A DNA stretch of 64,000 nt from Niastella koreensis GR20-10 (GTDB taxonomy: Bacteria > Bacteroidota > Bacteroidia > Chitinophagales > Chitinophagaceae): positions 7,514,744 to 7,578,743 of the forward strand of contig NC_016609.1 of assembly GCF_000246855.1 (NCBI RefSeq), written 5' to 3'. Shown here in pieces: positions 51,623-62,500 of the stretch. Position 1 is the first letter of the stretch. Every line of letters starts with the position of its first letter. Both the position numbers and the translations under genes were made by a program. The notes under the pieces are model-generated. The model searched no databases. It worked only from the letters and a program-made list of their open reading frames with translations, and was not told the origin of the DNA.

Positions 51623-53470
51623 TTAATACCCTCTTACGTTTTTACCCTCCATATAGTTAATAAAAGCCTTATTTACTACCCGGTTGCCGCCAGGGGTCGG
51701 GTAATTACCGGTAAAATACCAGTCGCCTGTATTGGTTGGACACGCTTGATGAAGGGATTCAATTGTCTGAAAAATTACCTGTACCGGGATTTTAAGCCCC
51801 TTGGGTGTAATTAATTCAGCAACTTTATTTGAGATCTGTTCGGTTGTGAATGGTTTATAAACGTGCTGAACCACGTTTTCCGTATGTAACTGGTCTAAAC
51901 GTTGCAATTCTTTACATCTTTCGTACAATTCCGTCAGACAGTTTTCCTTACCCTGCTCTTTCAATAATTCCGTAGCTGCTTTGAACGCAATAAAATCGCC
52001 CAGCTTACTCATATCAATACCATAGCAATCGGGGTAGCGGATCTGGGGCGCCGAAGAAACAACAATGATCTTTTTCGGTTCCAGCCTGGCCAGCATACGC
52101 ACAATGCTTTCTTTAAGGGTTGTACCCCTTACGATAGAATCGTCAATCACCACCAATGAATCAACTCCCTTTTCCACCGTGCCGTAAGTAACGTCATATA
52201 CATGCTGCACCATTTCATTACGGCTTACATCTTCCGTAATGAAGGTACGCATCTTAACGTCCTTAATGGCAACCTTCTCAATCCGCACTTTACGGTTGAT
52301 CATTTCAGACAACTCTTCCTCGGTAAAATTTTTACCCCAGGATAGGATACGTTCTATTTTTACTTTCTTTAAATAATCATCGAGGCCTTTCCATAAACCA
52401 TAAAAGGCTACTTCGGCCGTGTTGGGAATAAATGAAAAAATAGTATGCTTAAGGTCGTTGTTAACTGCCTCCAGGATCTGGGGGGTTAAGTTATAGCCGA
52501 GTGCATTCCGCTCGCGATAGATCTTTTCATCACTTCCGCGCGAAAAGTAAATGCGCTCAAAGCTACAGGCCTTGCGCTCTTTGGCCGGTACTACTTTGTC
52601 GATAGTGAACTCACCATTGGCTTTTACCACCAGGCCCATACCAGGCATCAGTTCCTTCACCTCATTTTCGCCAACATTGAACACAGTACGAATGGCCGAC
52701 CGCTCTGAAGCGGCTACAATCACATCTTCATCAATATAATAGTACGCCGGGCGAATGCCATGTGCATCCCTGAATACAAATGAATCGCCATTACCCAGCA
52801 AACCACCAACCGTAAAGCCACCATCGAACAGCGGTACTGCTTTACGCAAAACACCCAGTACATCCAGGTCGCTTTGTGATTGTTCATCACCTTTAACCAG
52901 GAAATGATGGATTACTTCCATCATAGCGGCCAGGTCGCTTTGTTTTTGAAACTCACCCGGCTCAATATTGATGAGGTTAAACAACTCATCGGTATTAACC
53001 AGGTTAAAGTTACCAGCCAGCGCCAGGTTACGGGCGGGAATGGTGTTGCGTTTTATAAATGGATGACAGAACTCAGCGTTATTCTTTCCCTGGGTGCCGT
53101 AACGCAGGTGTCCCAGCAGCAGTTCGCCAAGGAATGAAATATGCCCCTTCATTAAGCCGGGGTGTTTCATTACATCGGGCTGGTATTTTTCCAGCTCTTT
53201 CACTTCTGCACTTACTTTGCTAAAAATGTCTGCAATTGGTTGATTTGCAGCGCTTCTAATCCGGGAGAGAAAAGGGTAGCCAGGTTCCACATTCAGTTTC
53301 ACTGCGGCCAAACCAGCACCATCCTGGCCTCGGTTATGTTGTTTTTCCATGAGCAGGTACAGCTTGTTAAGGCCCCACATTACTGTACCGTATTGTTGTA
53401 AATAGTAGGAGAACGGCTTTCTTAAACGGATGAATGCCAAACCGCATTCATGCTTTATTGCATCACTCAT
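51623..53470 (-). CDS. purF: Amidophosphoribosyltransferase (PurF), long Bacteroidota form
   Basis: A 615-residue enzyme for the first step of purine synthesis, from PRPP and glutamine to phosphoribosylamine. The N-terminal nucleophile is Cys9 (HECGLAF) after a short propeptide, in a class II glutaminase domain with EKQHNRGQDGAG and LGHLRYGTQG. The PRPP loop VVIDDSIVRGTT lies at about 440. It is about 100 residues longer than E. coli PurF, as expected for this phylum. It lies between two response-regulator genes. A related PurF-like paralog cannot be excluded. Confidence 0.88.
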   Translation of the reverse strand: MSDAIKHECGLAFIRLRKPFSYYLQQYGTVMWGLNKLYLLMEKQHNRGQDGAGLAAVKLNVEPGYPFLSRIRSAANQPIADIFSKVSAEVKELEKYQPDVMKHPGLMKGHISFLGELLLGHLRYGTQGKNNAEFCHPFIKRNTIPARNLALAGNFNLVNTDELFNLINIEPGEFQKQSDLAAMMEVIHHFLVKGDEQSQSDLDVLGVLRKAVPLFDGGFTVGGLLGNGDSFVFRDAHGIRPAYYYIDEDVIVAASERSAIRTVFNVGENEVKELMPGMGLVVKANGEFTIDKVVPAKERKACSFERIYFSRGSDEKIYRERNALGYNLTPQILEAVNNDLKHTIFSFIPNTAEVAFYGLWKGLDDYLKKVKIERILSWGKNFTEEELSEMINRKVRIEKVAIKDVKMRTFITEDVSRNEMVQHVYDVTYGTVEKGVDSLVVIDDSIVRGTTLKESIVRMLARLEPKKIIVVSSAPQIRYPDCYGIDMSKLGDFIAFKAATELLKEQGKENCLTELYERCKELQRLDQLHTENVVQHVYKPFTTEQISNKVAELITPKGLKIPVQVIFQTIESLHQACPTNTGDWYFTGNYPTPGGNRVVNKAFINYMEGKNVRGY

Positions 53471-53499
53471 GTATTACTCCCGATTATAAAAAGAAAGCG

Positions 53500-53507
53500 C
53501 AAAGCTA
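53500..53507 (-). promoter_or_regulatory. Promoter -7 element of purF
   Basis: On the minus strand TAGCTTTG matches TAnnTTTG, 29 bases before the purF ATG. Confidence 0.6.
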
Positions 53508-53562
53508 CGGGTAATTAAGGAAAAGAAGAAATGTGAGCGGTAGAGGAAGTGTTAGAGAAAAA

Positions 53563-53598
53563 TGAAAAAAACCCCCAGTCTTCATAGGTATGGGGGTT
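53563..53598 (-). terminator. Terminator of the kinase/response-regulator operon
   Basis: AACCCCC (53570-53576) pairs with GGGGGTT (53592-53598), with a run of T on the minus strand. The preceding 335 bp (53599-53933) hold only short repeats of a GGACATTGGAT-like motif and no gene I can support. Confidence 0.8.
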
Positions 53599-53933
53599 GT
53601 TCCTCATCAGGACATTGGATCAATATCTGCGCCGGTTTGTTTTTTAATTTAAACGGGCATTGGACGGTTCGGCTTTCGCTAGGATCTGGATTACGGACGT
53701 TGGATTTTGATTGTTTTACTATAGATATTGGTCACACAAACATCTTATTTTTTCTGAAAGAATTCACAAATTATTCAATGTCTTTTAAACACTTAATGAA
53801 TTTTCTCAGCCGGAAATAAAGGTTTACCCTTATACGATTGATGCAAATCCCCCAAATTGGTGATTAATAGTCCCTTATATTCTTACTAATAAATATTAGT
53901 TACACTCTATATATAATTGTGCGTTGTACACAA

Positions 53934-54581
53934 TTACATACTGGTAGCCACATTATTAATAAAGTTCACCAGCGAAGCCGAGTTTTTCAGTTTCAGCTTT
54001 TTCAGAATATTATGCCGGTGTACTTCTACTGTTTTTAAAGAAATATTCAGGCTGGTGGCAATCTCTTTTGATGATTGCCCTTCCTTGATAAGATTAATGA
54101 TCTGGATCTCCCGCTCGGTAAGGGCGTTTACATTCGGCACATCTTTATTTTCTTCAAGCACCAGTTCAGAGATATTATTCTTTATTTCATCGCAGATGTA
54201 TTTATTACCGCCATGCACTTCCATAATGGCATTTATCATTTCTTCCTTGGAAGAGTTCTTGGTAACATAACCGCGTGCGCCAATCTGCAACATTTTTTTG
54301 GCGTAGGCCGGTTGCGAGTGCATGGAGATACCGATGATGCGCGATGCAGGCGATACTTTCCTGATCTTTTCGGTGGCTTCAAACCCCGAAATAGGCAGCA
54401 TGTTAATATCCATCAGCACAATCTGGGGTTTCTTGTTCTTGGCCATTTCCACAGCCTGCTCCGAGTCGCCGCATTCGGCCACTACAGTAAAGCGGGGGTC
54501 GTTATTCAGGATAAAGCTCCAGGTTTCCCGTATCAATTTGTGGTCATCTGCAATTAAAACACTAATTTTTTCCATAACCAA
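53934..54581 (-). CDS. LuxR-family (NarL-type) response regulator, cognate of the PAS kinase
   Basis: A 215-residue regulator: receiver with phospho-acceptor Asp58 (IVLMDINM) and Lys in VTKNSS, then a LuxR helix-turn-helix (about 145-205, LTEREIQIINLIKEGQSSKE). It follows the histidine kinase gene by 9 bp and so is its likely partner. The true start may be Met3 (MEKISVLIADDH). The protein at 50740-51375 is a close paralog. Confidence 0.94.
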   Translation of the reverse strand: MVMEKISVLIADDHKLIRETWSFILNNDPRFTVVAECGDSEQAVEMAKNKKPQIVLMDINMLPISGFEATEKIRKVSPASRIIGISMHSQPAYAKKMLQIGARGYVTKNSSKEEMINAIMEVHGGNKYICDEIKNNISELVLEENKDVPNVNALTEREIQIINLIKEGQSSKEIATSLNISLKTVEVHRHNILKKLKLKNSASLVNFINNVATSM

Positions 54582-54590
54582 TAAGGGGGT

Positions 54591-57500
54591 TTAGATATTT
54601 GAAATAGGGACATTAATTTTCAGTTTACACCCTTCGCCCAGGGCTGTAACAATATGCACACTTCCATTGAATAATTGGGCGCGGCTGGCTATGTTCGATA
54701 GTCCAACTCCTTTTTTCGAGCGCACTTTATCCAGTTCAAATCCTTTACCATCATCACTGATCGTAAGGTCAATCGCATGACCTTCACTATCTGCAATCAG
54801 CTCAATGACCAGGTTCTTGGCTGCCGCATGCTTTAAAACATTATTCACCTGTTCCTGTATAATGCGGAAAAGCATCAGCTTTCGCTTTTCATCCAGGATA
54901 TTATCAATTGTTCCGGAATAATAAAACTCCACATGCAGGCGGCGTGTGGCTTTTATATTTTCAACCAGGTCCTGTACCGAATCTATAAGACCGAGATCTC
55001 CAATACTTGGTGGCACCAGCGACCGGCTGATTGTCCGGATCTCATTTATAGCATCGGAAATATTATTGGTACTGCGTTTAATCAGGTCTATACGGCTTTT
55101 ATCGTCTGTTTCTGCCAGTTCGAGGTAAAGTTTAGCTGTTGACAGGATCTGGTTCACATTATCATGCAGTTCCTTCCCAATTTCAGCCCTTTCCTTTTCC
55201 TGGGCGTTTACTACCGCCTGCGCAATCAGCTTTTGTTTATCTACCTGCTGTTTTAATAATTTCTTTTCGAGCTCTTTTTTATCGGTAATGTCCTGCATAG
55301 ACCCCACCATCCGGGTGATTTTACCGGAATGATCATAGATCAGGAAACCCCGGTCAAACACCAATGCACATTCGCCATTTGGTTTTATGAACCGGTACTC
55401 ATCTTCCCAGATCTTGGACGTGCTGTCGGTAATAAACTTGTTCAACCCGTTTACCACCCGGTCGCGATCATCGGGGTGAATACAACTTTCCCAGAAGTTC
55501 GTTGTATTATCTATATAACCGGGTTTAAAACCAAAGAGGGTATAAATGCCTTCACCCCAATAAAGGCTATTGGTGTTTACATCCCAATCCCAAATGGCAT
55601 CGTTGGTGGCCTTGGTCACCAGCAAATACCGTTCGTTACTCAGTCTTATTTTTAGTTCGGCATTTTTATTTTCAATGATTATGCGCAGTAAACTAATCAC
55701 CCGCTCAAATAAACTCAATTCATTTTCTGTTGGTGTGGCCGGGTACTTGTGATACACGGCGATGGTAGCCAGCACGTCGTTGGCTGAATTTAAAATAGGG
55801 AACGACCAACAGGACCTCAATCCAAATCTCAGCGCAAAAGCCTTGTAGTCCTCCCATAAAGGGTCGGTTTCAACGTCAACCGTAATTACTTTTTCCTTTC
55901 TGTAAATGGCCGTACCGCAGGAAGCAACATAGGGCCCGATCTTCAGGCCGTTTATTGCACGCGAAAATTCCTCAGGCAGGCTGGGGCCCGACAAATGCAT
56001 GATGGTTTGTTTGTCATCATTCACCATGATAACAGAGCCGATCATGTCGGTAAACGTTTTTTCAAGCCCGCTCAAAAAATAATCGATGGTTGCCTTTAAT
56101 GAAGCGGCAGGTTGGGCATTTATTTCCAACACCTGCTTTTCCAGCTCCAGTAACCGTTCTTGTTTTTTACGATCGGTAATATCACGGAAGTAAATAAAAG
56201 CGCCTTGCGAAAACGGATACACACTTGTTTCGAGCCAGCGATTGAACAAAGGGAGAAAATGCTCGAAGTTGGAAGATGTATCTTTATTGATAGCTTCTAT
56301 ATAGTCATTATACTCAGATGTGCCAATGAAATTTGGGAAGATCTTATCAACGCCTGAACCGATCACATGCGTTGACTCCAACCCCGTCAAACTTTCCACG
56401 GCATGGTTCCAAAGAAATATGGTCAGGTTTTTATCTACAGCAATAAAGCCATCGGTTATACTGGCTAAGATATTTGTAATGCGTTCGCTGTATTCAGTCA
56501 ATTGCAGCTGGCTGTGCTTTAGTTCCAATGCAGCGGCCTGCTCTGCCATCTTTCGGTCGGTGAGGTCTTTGTTGATGGCAATGATATCAGTTACCTCACC
56601 TTTTTTATTTTTTAACAGGGAAATCGATGACCAGAAAATTATTTTCTTCCCATCCAATGGTCTGGTAAATGTAATCTCTCCGCCCCAGGTGCCATTGCAG
56701 TACAACTCTTCTACCAATTGTTTACCGGTAATACTATCAAAACTAAACTCAATAAACTCATGTAAAGCATGACCCATTATATCAGCGGTGCTTATGCCAA
56801 ACAACTTTTCAGCTGCCTGGTTCCAGCTTTTTACCTGGTACATGGGATCACAGGATACAACAGCGTCACTCACATTCTCCAGTACGGTGGCCTGGTAGCG
56901 ATTGGCCTTTTCAGCCATGCGCAACTGCGTAATTTCATTCTGGGTGGTCCAAACCCGTAATAACTGCCCACCTTCCACTACGCCTACCAGGTTGTTTAAA
57001 AAGTAGCGATTATTACCCTGGTGATCTATATGCATGGAGAGGCGGCGGTATATTTTATAACCATGCTGTACAAACTCTTTTACCACCTCATAGGTAACCG
57101 GTTCGTTTGGATCAAAGAAAACCGATACCGTTTTTCCAATAACATCAGCAGCATTATCATATCCATAAAAAAGTGCCATCTGATCGTTACACTCGGCCAA
57201 ACATCCGTCAAACAATTGCCGGATCTGTTTTTCTTCCGGATCGTAGATGTTTATGGGGGTTTGTAATTCGCAGCGCCAGATGATCTCTGAGCTTTGCTGA
57301 ACAAATGCCTTATATCGTTCGGTAACTTCTTTTAATTCCCTACGGGTGGCTTCCAACTGTGCAGCTAAATTCCCTGTCTGCTCATCGCTTCCCGCAATAG
57401 CGTTCCAGGTTATTACATCATTTGTTTTGTGATTGCTTTGTTGGTAAGTGGCGGTGAACCCAATATGCCGTACACCAGTTTTACCTTTTAGTGCCAGTTG

Positions 57501-57740
57501 AATGTTAAGCCCGGTATCGATGCCGGTGCCGGTATTTAGTATGGCCTGTAGTTTGGGCTTATCTGCAGCGTCAATTATTTTTTTGAAGGAGTCGCCAATC
57601 AGTTCTTCCTGATGTTTACCAGTAAAAGAAAGTAAGTCAGCTGAAGCTGATAAAATAATACCCGCCAGGTCTGTTTGCAGACTTAGAGCGGTGTATTCAT
57701 AAGTTACTTCAGGAAGGGACTTCTTCGACTGTTTTAACAT
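54591..57740 (-). CDS. Cytoplasmic multi-PAS/GAF sensor histidine kinase (HisKA_3 type)
   Basis: A 1049-residue kinase without membrane helices. It has about four PAS domains in residues 15-535, a GAF domain at about 545-690 (FPILNSANDVLATIAVYHK) and a further PAS domain at about 700-835 (a PAS-PAC pair with EDEYRFIKPNGE). The HisKA_3 dimer helix has phospho-acceptor His859 (GKELHDNVNQIL), followed by a HATPase domain (about 955-1045) with the N box around 966 and SDDGKGF. This is the NarX/DegS-type that partners LuxR regulators. The signals sensed are unknown. It heads an operon with the regulator. Confidence 0.92.
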   Translation of the reverse strand: MLKQSKKSLPEVTYEYTALSLQTDLAGIILSASADLLSFTGKHQEELIGDSFKKIIDAADKPKLQAILNTGTGIDTGLNIQLALKGKTGVRHIGFTATYQQSNHKTNDVITWNAIAGSDEQTGNLAAQLEATRRELKEVTERYKAFVQQSSEIIWRCELQTPINIYDPEEKQIRQLFDGCLAECNDQMALFYGYDNAADVIGKTVSVFFDPNEPVTYEVVKEFVQHGYKIYRRLSMHIDHQGNNRYFLNNLVGVVEGGQLLRVWTTQNEITQLRMAEKANRYQATVLENVSDAVVSCDPMYQVKSWNQAAEKLFGISTADIMGHALHEFIEFSFDSITGKQLVEELYCNGTWGGEITFTRPLDGKKIIFWSSISLLKNKKGEVTDIIAINKDLTDRKMAEQAAALELKHSQLQLTEYSERITNILASITDGFIAVDKNLTIFLWNHAVESLTGLESTHVIGSGVDKIFPNFIGTSEYNDYIEAINKDTSSNFEHFLPLFNRWLETSVYPFSQGAFIYFRDITDRKKQERLLELEKQVLEINAQPAASLKATIDYFLSGLEKTFTDMIGSVIMVNDDKQTIMHLSGPSLPEEFSRAINGLKIGPYVASCGTAIYRKEKVITVDVETDPLWEDYKAFALRFGLRSCWSFPILNSANDVLATIAVYHKYPATPTENELSLFERVISLLRIIIENKNAELKIRLSNERYLLVTKATNDAIWDWDVNTNSLYWGEGIYTLFGFKPGYIDNTTNFWESCIHPDDRDRVVNGLNKFITDSTSKIWEDEYRFIKPNGECALVFDRGFLIYDHSGKITRMVGSMQDITDKKELEKKLLKQQVDKQKLIAQAVVNAQEKERAEIGKELHDNVNQILSTAKLYLELAETDDKSRIDLIKRSTNNISDAINEIRTISRSLVPPSIGDLGLIDSVQDLVENIKATRRLHVEFYYSGTIDNILDEKRKLMLFRIIQEQVNNVLKHAAAKNLVIELIADSEGHAIDLTISDDGKGFELDKVRSKKGVGLSNIASRAQLFNGSVHIVTALGEGCKLKINVPISNI

Positions 57741-57964
57741 ACAGCTTTTGTAACCTACATGATAAATTTTGAATTAATATTTACATGTAAATACTTATAC
57801 AAAATACTTAAAAGCTGGTTCATGCCAAGAACTGAAATGGCCTTTTCTAAGTCTTTTAAGTGTTTACACCTACAATTAGATGATTATTTATTACAATGAA
57901 TAACACATTATACCAAAAGCATATACACGAATTGTAGTTAGGTTTCCTACCCAGACACCTGTAT

Positions 57965-57996
57965 AAAAAAAAGCCCCGACGGTACCGTCGGGGGCT
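57965..57996 (-). terminator. Terminator of the surA-like gene
   Basis: AGCCCCGACGGT (57972-57983) and ACCGTCGGGGGCT (57984-57996) make a strong hairpin. Eight T residues follow on the minus strand, 25 bp after the stop. The rest of the 280-bp gap to 57741 is AT-rich and shows nothing else. Confidence 0.92.
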
Positions 57997-58020
57997 GCAT
58001 ATGATCAATTGCTTATGTCG

Positions 58021-59394
58021 TTATTTATTTCCACTTGCTGCATACTGGGTCCAGTTTGATAAAGTACCGCAACCTTTAAACTCATCATCGATCATGATGT
58101 AATAAGAAGGGATCTTTGAAGCAAACCAGGATTCCAGGGCTTTCTGTTTTTTTACTTCGAGCGCATCCTTAGCCAGGCGGTCATAATCATCTTTCAGGTT
58201 CTCTACGTGTGGCTCGGTGCGGGTTTTCAGGTAAACAATGCGTACACTTTTTTTACCTCTGTCATCGGTGTAAGGTGTAGGCTTTGAATATTCACCAGGT
58301 TTCAGCCCTGTTTTTCCAAGCATTTCAACCAGATCTTTATCCAGCTGGCTTAATTCCAGGAAGGTGGAACCAGCCTGGTTTTGTATATATCCACCAGTGA
58401 ATTTTGAGTTCTCATCATCGCTGTAGCGGGCAACAGCTTCACCAAAGGTGATGGTGCCGGCAATTAATTTAGCCCGTACTGAATCGAGTTTATTCACAGC
58501 TTCGTTGATCTCATCATCTGTAATTGAAGGAACACGTAATATGTGACGAATGATGGCGTCATCACCGGCCCGGCTTACCATTTGTATAATATGATAACCG
58601 AATTTTGATTTAAACACCGGCGAAACCTGTCCTTCTTTAAGCCTGAAGGCGTTGCTCAGCCAGGTAGGATCCCATTGTTTTTCTGTACGGTTAACAGAGT
58701 ATTGACCGCCATTATCCTTACTTCCGGGGTCCTGGCTATATAATTTAGCGAGTGTTTCAAATTTCTGCTGACCTGATTCTACCTGCTTTTTGAAATCGTT
58801 TAATTCATCCTGGGTCAGTTTTTCCAGGTCACGGCTGGCTTTGGGGCTCACCACAATTTGACCAATCACCACCTGCGATTCATAATAGGGCAGGTTTTTC
58901 TGGTCCTTCTTCATAAAGAAGTCTTTTACTTCCTGTGGTGTGATCTTGATATTTTCTACGATCTTATCGCGCATCCGCTCAGCGAGCTTCCTTTCTTTAA
59001 AGGTTTGGCGAAAATCTTCCTTGATCTGGTAAACCGTACGGCCGGCAATTTCTTCCAGGGCTTCTTTTGATCCATACATCTGAATAAAACCGCGGATCTG
59101 ATTATCGAGCAGGGCATCAATTTCATCGTCCCCAACCTGGATGGAGTCTTTTTCAGCCTGCAGCACCAGTGCCTTCAACGTAAGAATCTGCTCCATAATG
59201 GCGCAGTTGGCGTTTTCAGGAACCGGCTCTCCGCGACGCTGACGGTCGAGGATATCGTTATACACATCAGATTTTAATATGATCTTATCGCCTACAATGC
59301 CTACGATTTTATCGGCTACAACTTTACGTGGGGCCTGGGCTACCGCAATGGTTACAAAAAGCAAGGCGGTAATAAAAGTAAAAACAGACTTCAT
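58021..59394 (-). CDS. SurA-like periplasmic peptidyl-prolyl isomerase
   Basis: A 457-residue protein from the ATG at 59394, which opens a signal peptide (MKSVFTFITALLFVTIAVAQ). The SurA N-terminal domain (DKIVGIVGDKIILKSDVYND) is followed by two parvulin domains (about 170-275, with GGQYSVNRTEKQWDP and FGYHIIQMVSR; about 280-390, with FTGGYIQNQAG). It should escort outer-membrane proteins through the periplasm. The frame extends upstream to 59571, but those 59 codons come from a dispersed repeat and non-coding sequence, so I reject them. Confidence 0.9.
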   Translation of the reverse strand: MKSVFTFITALLFVTIAVAQAPRKVVADKIVGIVGDKIILKSDVYNDILDRQRRGEPVPENANCAIMEQILTLKALVLQAEKDSIQVGDDEIDALLDNQIRGFIQMYGSKEALEEIAGRTVYQIKEDFRQTFKERKLAERMRDKIVENIKITPQEVKDFFMKKDQKNLPYYESQVVIGQIVVSPKASRDLEKLTQDELNDFKKQVESGQQKFETLAKLYSQDPGSKDNGGQYSVNRTEKQWDPTWLSNAFRLKEGQVSPVFKSKFGYHIIQMVSRAGDDAIIRHILRVPSITDDEINEAVNKLDSVRAKLIAGTITFGEAVARYSDDENSKFTGGYIQNQAGSTFLELSQLDKDLVEMLGKTGLKPGEYSKPTPYTDDRGKKSVRIVYLKTRTEPHVENLKDDYDRLAKDALEVKKQKALESWFASKIPSYYIMIDDEFKGCGTLSNWTQYAASGNK

Positions 59395-59499
59395 CTGTGA
59401 ATATTTTTGAAAAGGGACAGCGCCAAATTTAACAGTTCCGCTGCCATTTATTGGGAAAGGAAGGTTATTTAACAAAAGTTTGGTGTGAAACAAAATGAT

Positions 59500-59572
59500 A
59501 CAGGTTACAAATTGCAGGTTGCAGGGCCCGTTTTGGGCATTTCCCTGAAACCTGAAACCTGTAACCTGCAAC
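59500..59572. repeat. Dispersed inverted repeat, GTTACAGG family, copy 4
   Basis: CAGGTTACAAATTGCAGGTT and GCAGGG on the left face CCCTGAAACCTGAAACCTGT and AACCTGCAAC on the right. It ends 2 bases before the infB stop and so is the 3' flank of that gene. Confidence 0.75.
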
Positions 59573-59574
59573 TA

Positions 59575-62500
59575 TTATAATGTGCGTTTTACTTCTTCCA
59601 GTTCAAACGCTTCTATTATATCGCCTACTTTAATATCGCTAAAGTTCTTAACTGTTAAACCGCACTCCATACCTGAAGGAACTTCCTTCACGTCGTCTTT
59701 GAAGCGTTTCAAAGACTGCAGTTCAGCGGCCTGACCTTCACCCTTAGGATATTCTACAATACCGTCCCGAATTACGCGGATCTTAGAGTTACGCAGGATC
59801 TTACCATCGAGTACATAACAACCTGCAACGGTAGCTTTATCGAATTTGAACACGTTGCGTACTTCCACGTTGGCAACGATCTTTTCAGTGATCTTGGGTT
59901 CCAACATCCCTTCCATCGCGCTCTTCACCTCTTCGATAGCGTTGTAGATGATCGAGTACAGTTTGATTTCCACGCCTTCGGATTCAGCCAGGCGGTTAGC
60001 CTGTGTTGAAGGCCGCACGTTGAAACCAACCACGATGGCATCGGATGCAGTTGCCAGCATTACGTCACTTTCACTGATCGCACCTACTGCTTTATGTACT
60101 ACCGATACTACTATCTCTTCGGTTGACAGTTTTTGCAGTGAGTCGCTCAACGCTTCTACAGAACCATCCACGTCGCCTTTCAGGATCAGGTTCAACTGTT
60201 TGAAGTTTCCTAATGCCAAACGACGGCCAATTTCATCGAGTGTGATATGTTTCTTGGTACGTATACCCTGTTCGCGTAAGATCTGTGCACGGCGGTTAGC
60301 TACATCCTTGGCTTCTGCTTCATCCTCATATACTTTGAATTTCTCACCAGCCTGAGGAGCACCGTTCAAACCCAGGATCAATACCGGGGTAGAAGGTGGC
60401 GCTTCGTCAACGCGTTTGTTACGCTCGTTGAACATAGCTTTCACACGGCCAAAGAACTGACCGGATACTACCAGGTCGCCATGTTTCAGCGTACCGTTCT
60501 GAACCAGAACAGTAGCTACATAGCCACGTCCTTTATCGAGGGTAGCCTCAATGATGGTACCGGTTGCTTCACGTTCTGGGTTAGCTTTCAGATCGAGCAA
60601 TTCAGCTTCGAGCAGGATCTTTTCCAGCAGGCTGTCTACATTCAAGCCCTGCTTGGCGCTCAATTGCTGGCTCTGGTATTTACCACCCCATTCTTCCACC
60701 AACAGGTTCATACCTGCCAGTTGTTCGTATATTTTTTGTGGGTTGGCTCCGTCTTTATCTATCTTGTTGATGGCAAAGATCATTGGTACACCGGCAGCCT
60801 GTGCGTGGCTGATGGCTTCCTTGGTTTGCGGCATCACCGCATCGTCTGCTGCCACCACAATTACTGCTATATCGGTTACTTTGGCACCACGGGCACGCAT
60901 CGCTGTAAACGCTTCGTGACCAGGTGTATCGAGGAAGGTGATCTTTTTACCATTTGGCAGCGTTACTTCGTAGGCGCCAATGTGCTGGGTAATACCACCC
61001 GCCTCACCAGCTACCACATTTGCACTGCGGATATAGTCGAGCAACGATGTTTTACCGTGGTCAACGTGACCCATGATGGTAACAATGGGAGCGCGGTGCT
61101 GCAGGTCTTCTTCATTATCCACTTCTTCTTCTTCCTCCAGTTCCAGCTGCTTTTCCATATCGATGAACTCGGCTTCGTAACCAAATTCACCTGCCACCAG
61201 TTCAATTACCTCGGCATCCAAACGCTGATTGATAGACACCATCAGACCAAGGCTCATACATTTACTGATAACTTCTGCAAAGCTTACATCCATCAGGTTG
61301 GCCAGTTCGCTTACACTGATGAACTCGGTAACCTGCAGCTTGTTATCCTCTCCTGCGACCCCTTCCCGTTCTGCCATATTCTGGCGTTTTTCGTGACGGC
61401 GCGCTTTCTTTATGCCCTTATTGCCGCCTTTACCACCAGAAAGCTTGGCTTGTGTTTCGCGTATTTTATCCTGGATCTCTTTTTCGTTGATCTCTTTAGG
61501 TTCGCGTGACACATGGCGATTTCCACCTCCCGGGCCCTGGTGACGGTTTTGTCCGGGACGGTTATTACCACCGCCTCTGAAGTTTCCGCCGCCGCCCTGG
61601 TGCTGGCCTCCGCCCTGACGGTGTTGACCACCACCCTGGCCCTGACCACCATGATGGCCTCCGCCTCCGTGATGACCGCCTTGTCCACCCTGCTGCTGAC
61701 CTGGTTCTCTTTTCTTGAAAAGATGCTGAGCCCGTTCCTGCGCAGATTGCTGCGACTGTTGTTGCTGATCCTTCTTTTCAATCGGAATGCGCTTGCGCTT
61801 CCTTTTTTCCTCGTTGGGCTTCGGTTTGGTGCGGGCTTCGTCGCCAACCGGTAATTCTATTTTGCCCAGAATTTTCGGTCCCGTAAGTTTATCTGCTTTA
61901 ATATTTTCAATTACCGGTGGCAGTGCTTCTTCCTTCGGCTCTTCTTGTTTTTGCACTTCCTTAACCGGCTCCTGTTGCTTTTTCTTTTCAACTACTACCT
62001 GTTTTGCAGGCTGTTGCTGCTGCGGTTGCGCCTTTTCCTCTTTGGGTTTTTTCGGCTTTTCTTCAACCACAGGTGTTGTAGCTGTAACCTTTGGAGCTTC
62101 TTCTTTGGGCGTTTCAACAGGTGCTTCTTTAGCTACCGTCTTTGGCTTTTCTTCCTTAACAGGCGGCGTTTCTTCATTCGCCTTAACTGCTGGCGCCTCT
62201 TCTTCTTTCTTCTTAACAACTATCGGCGTTTTCTTCGGTCTTGTTGATGAATCAATTGCCGACAGGTCTATTTTATCCAAAACTTTAGGTCCTTCAATTT
62301 CAGGTGCTTCTACCTTAGTAATTTCAGGTTGCTTATCCTCAGCTTTAGGCTCTTCTACAACATCTTCTTTTACCGGCAACTGCTGAGCTTCTTTCTTTTC
62401 TTCAACCACTACAGGCGGAGCTTCTTCAACTGGCTGTTCAACAACAGGTTGTTTTTCAACTACCGGCACCACTTCGGCTGCTTTTTCCTCTTTCTTCTCC

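Noticed and set aside
53562-53819. 85-codon plus-strand frame between purF and the second response regulator
   Set aside because: It begins in a terminator hairpin and consists of repeats of a short intergenic motif; no codon pattern or motif supports it.
59395-59571. 59-residue N-terminal extension of the SurA-like protein
   Set aside because: It is encoded by a dispersed repeat and places the signal peptide inside the protein.
60481-61509. 342-codon open frame antisense to infB
   Set aside because: It lies wholly within infB, is rich in Phe/His/Cys from reversed Lys/Glu/Gln codons, and has no protein-like motifs. The infB frame is certain.
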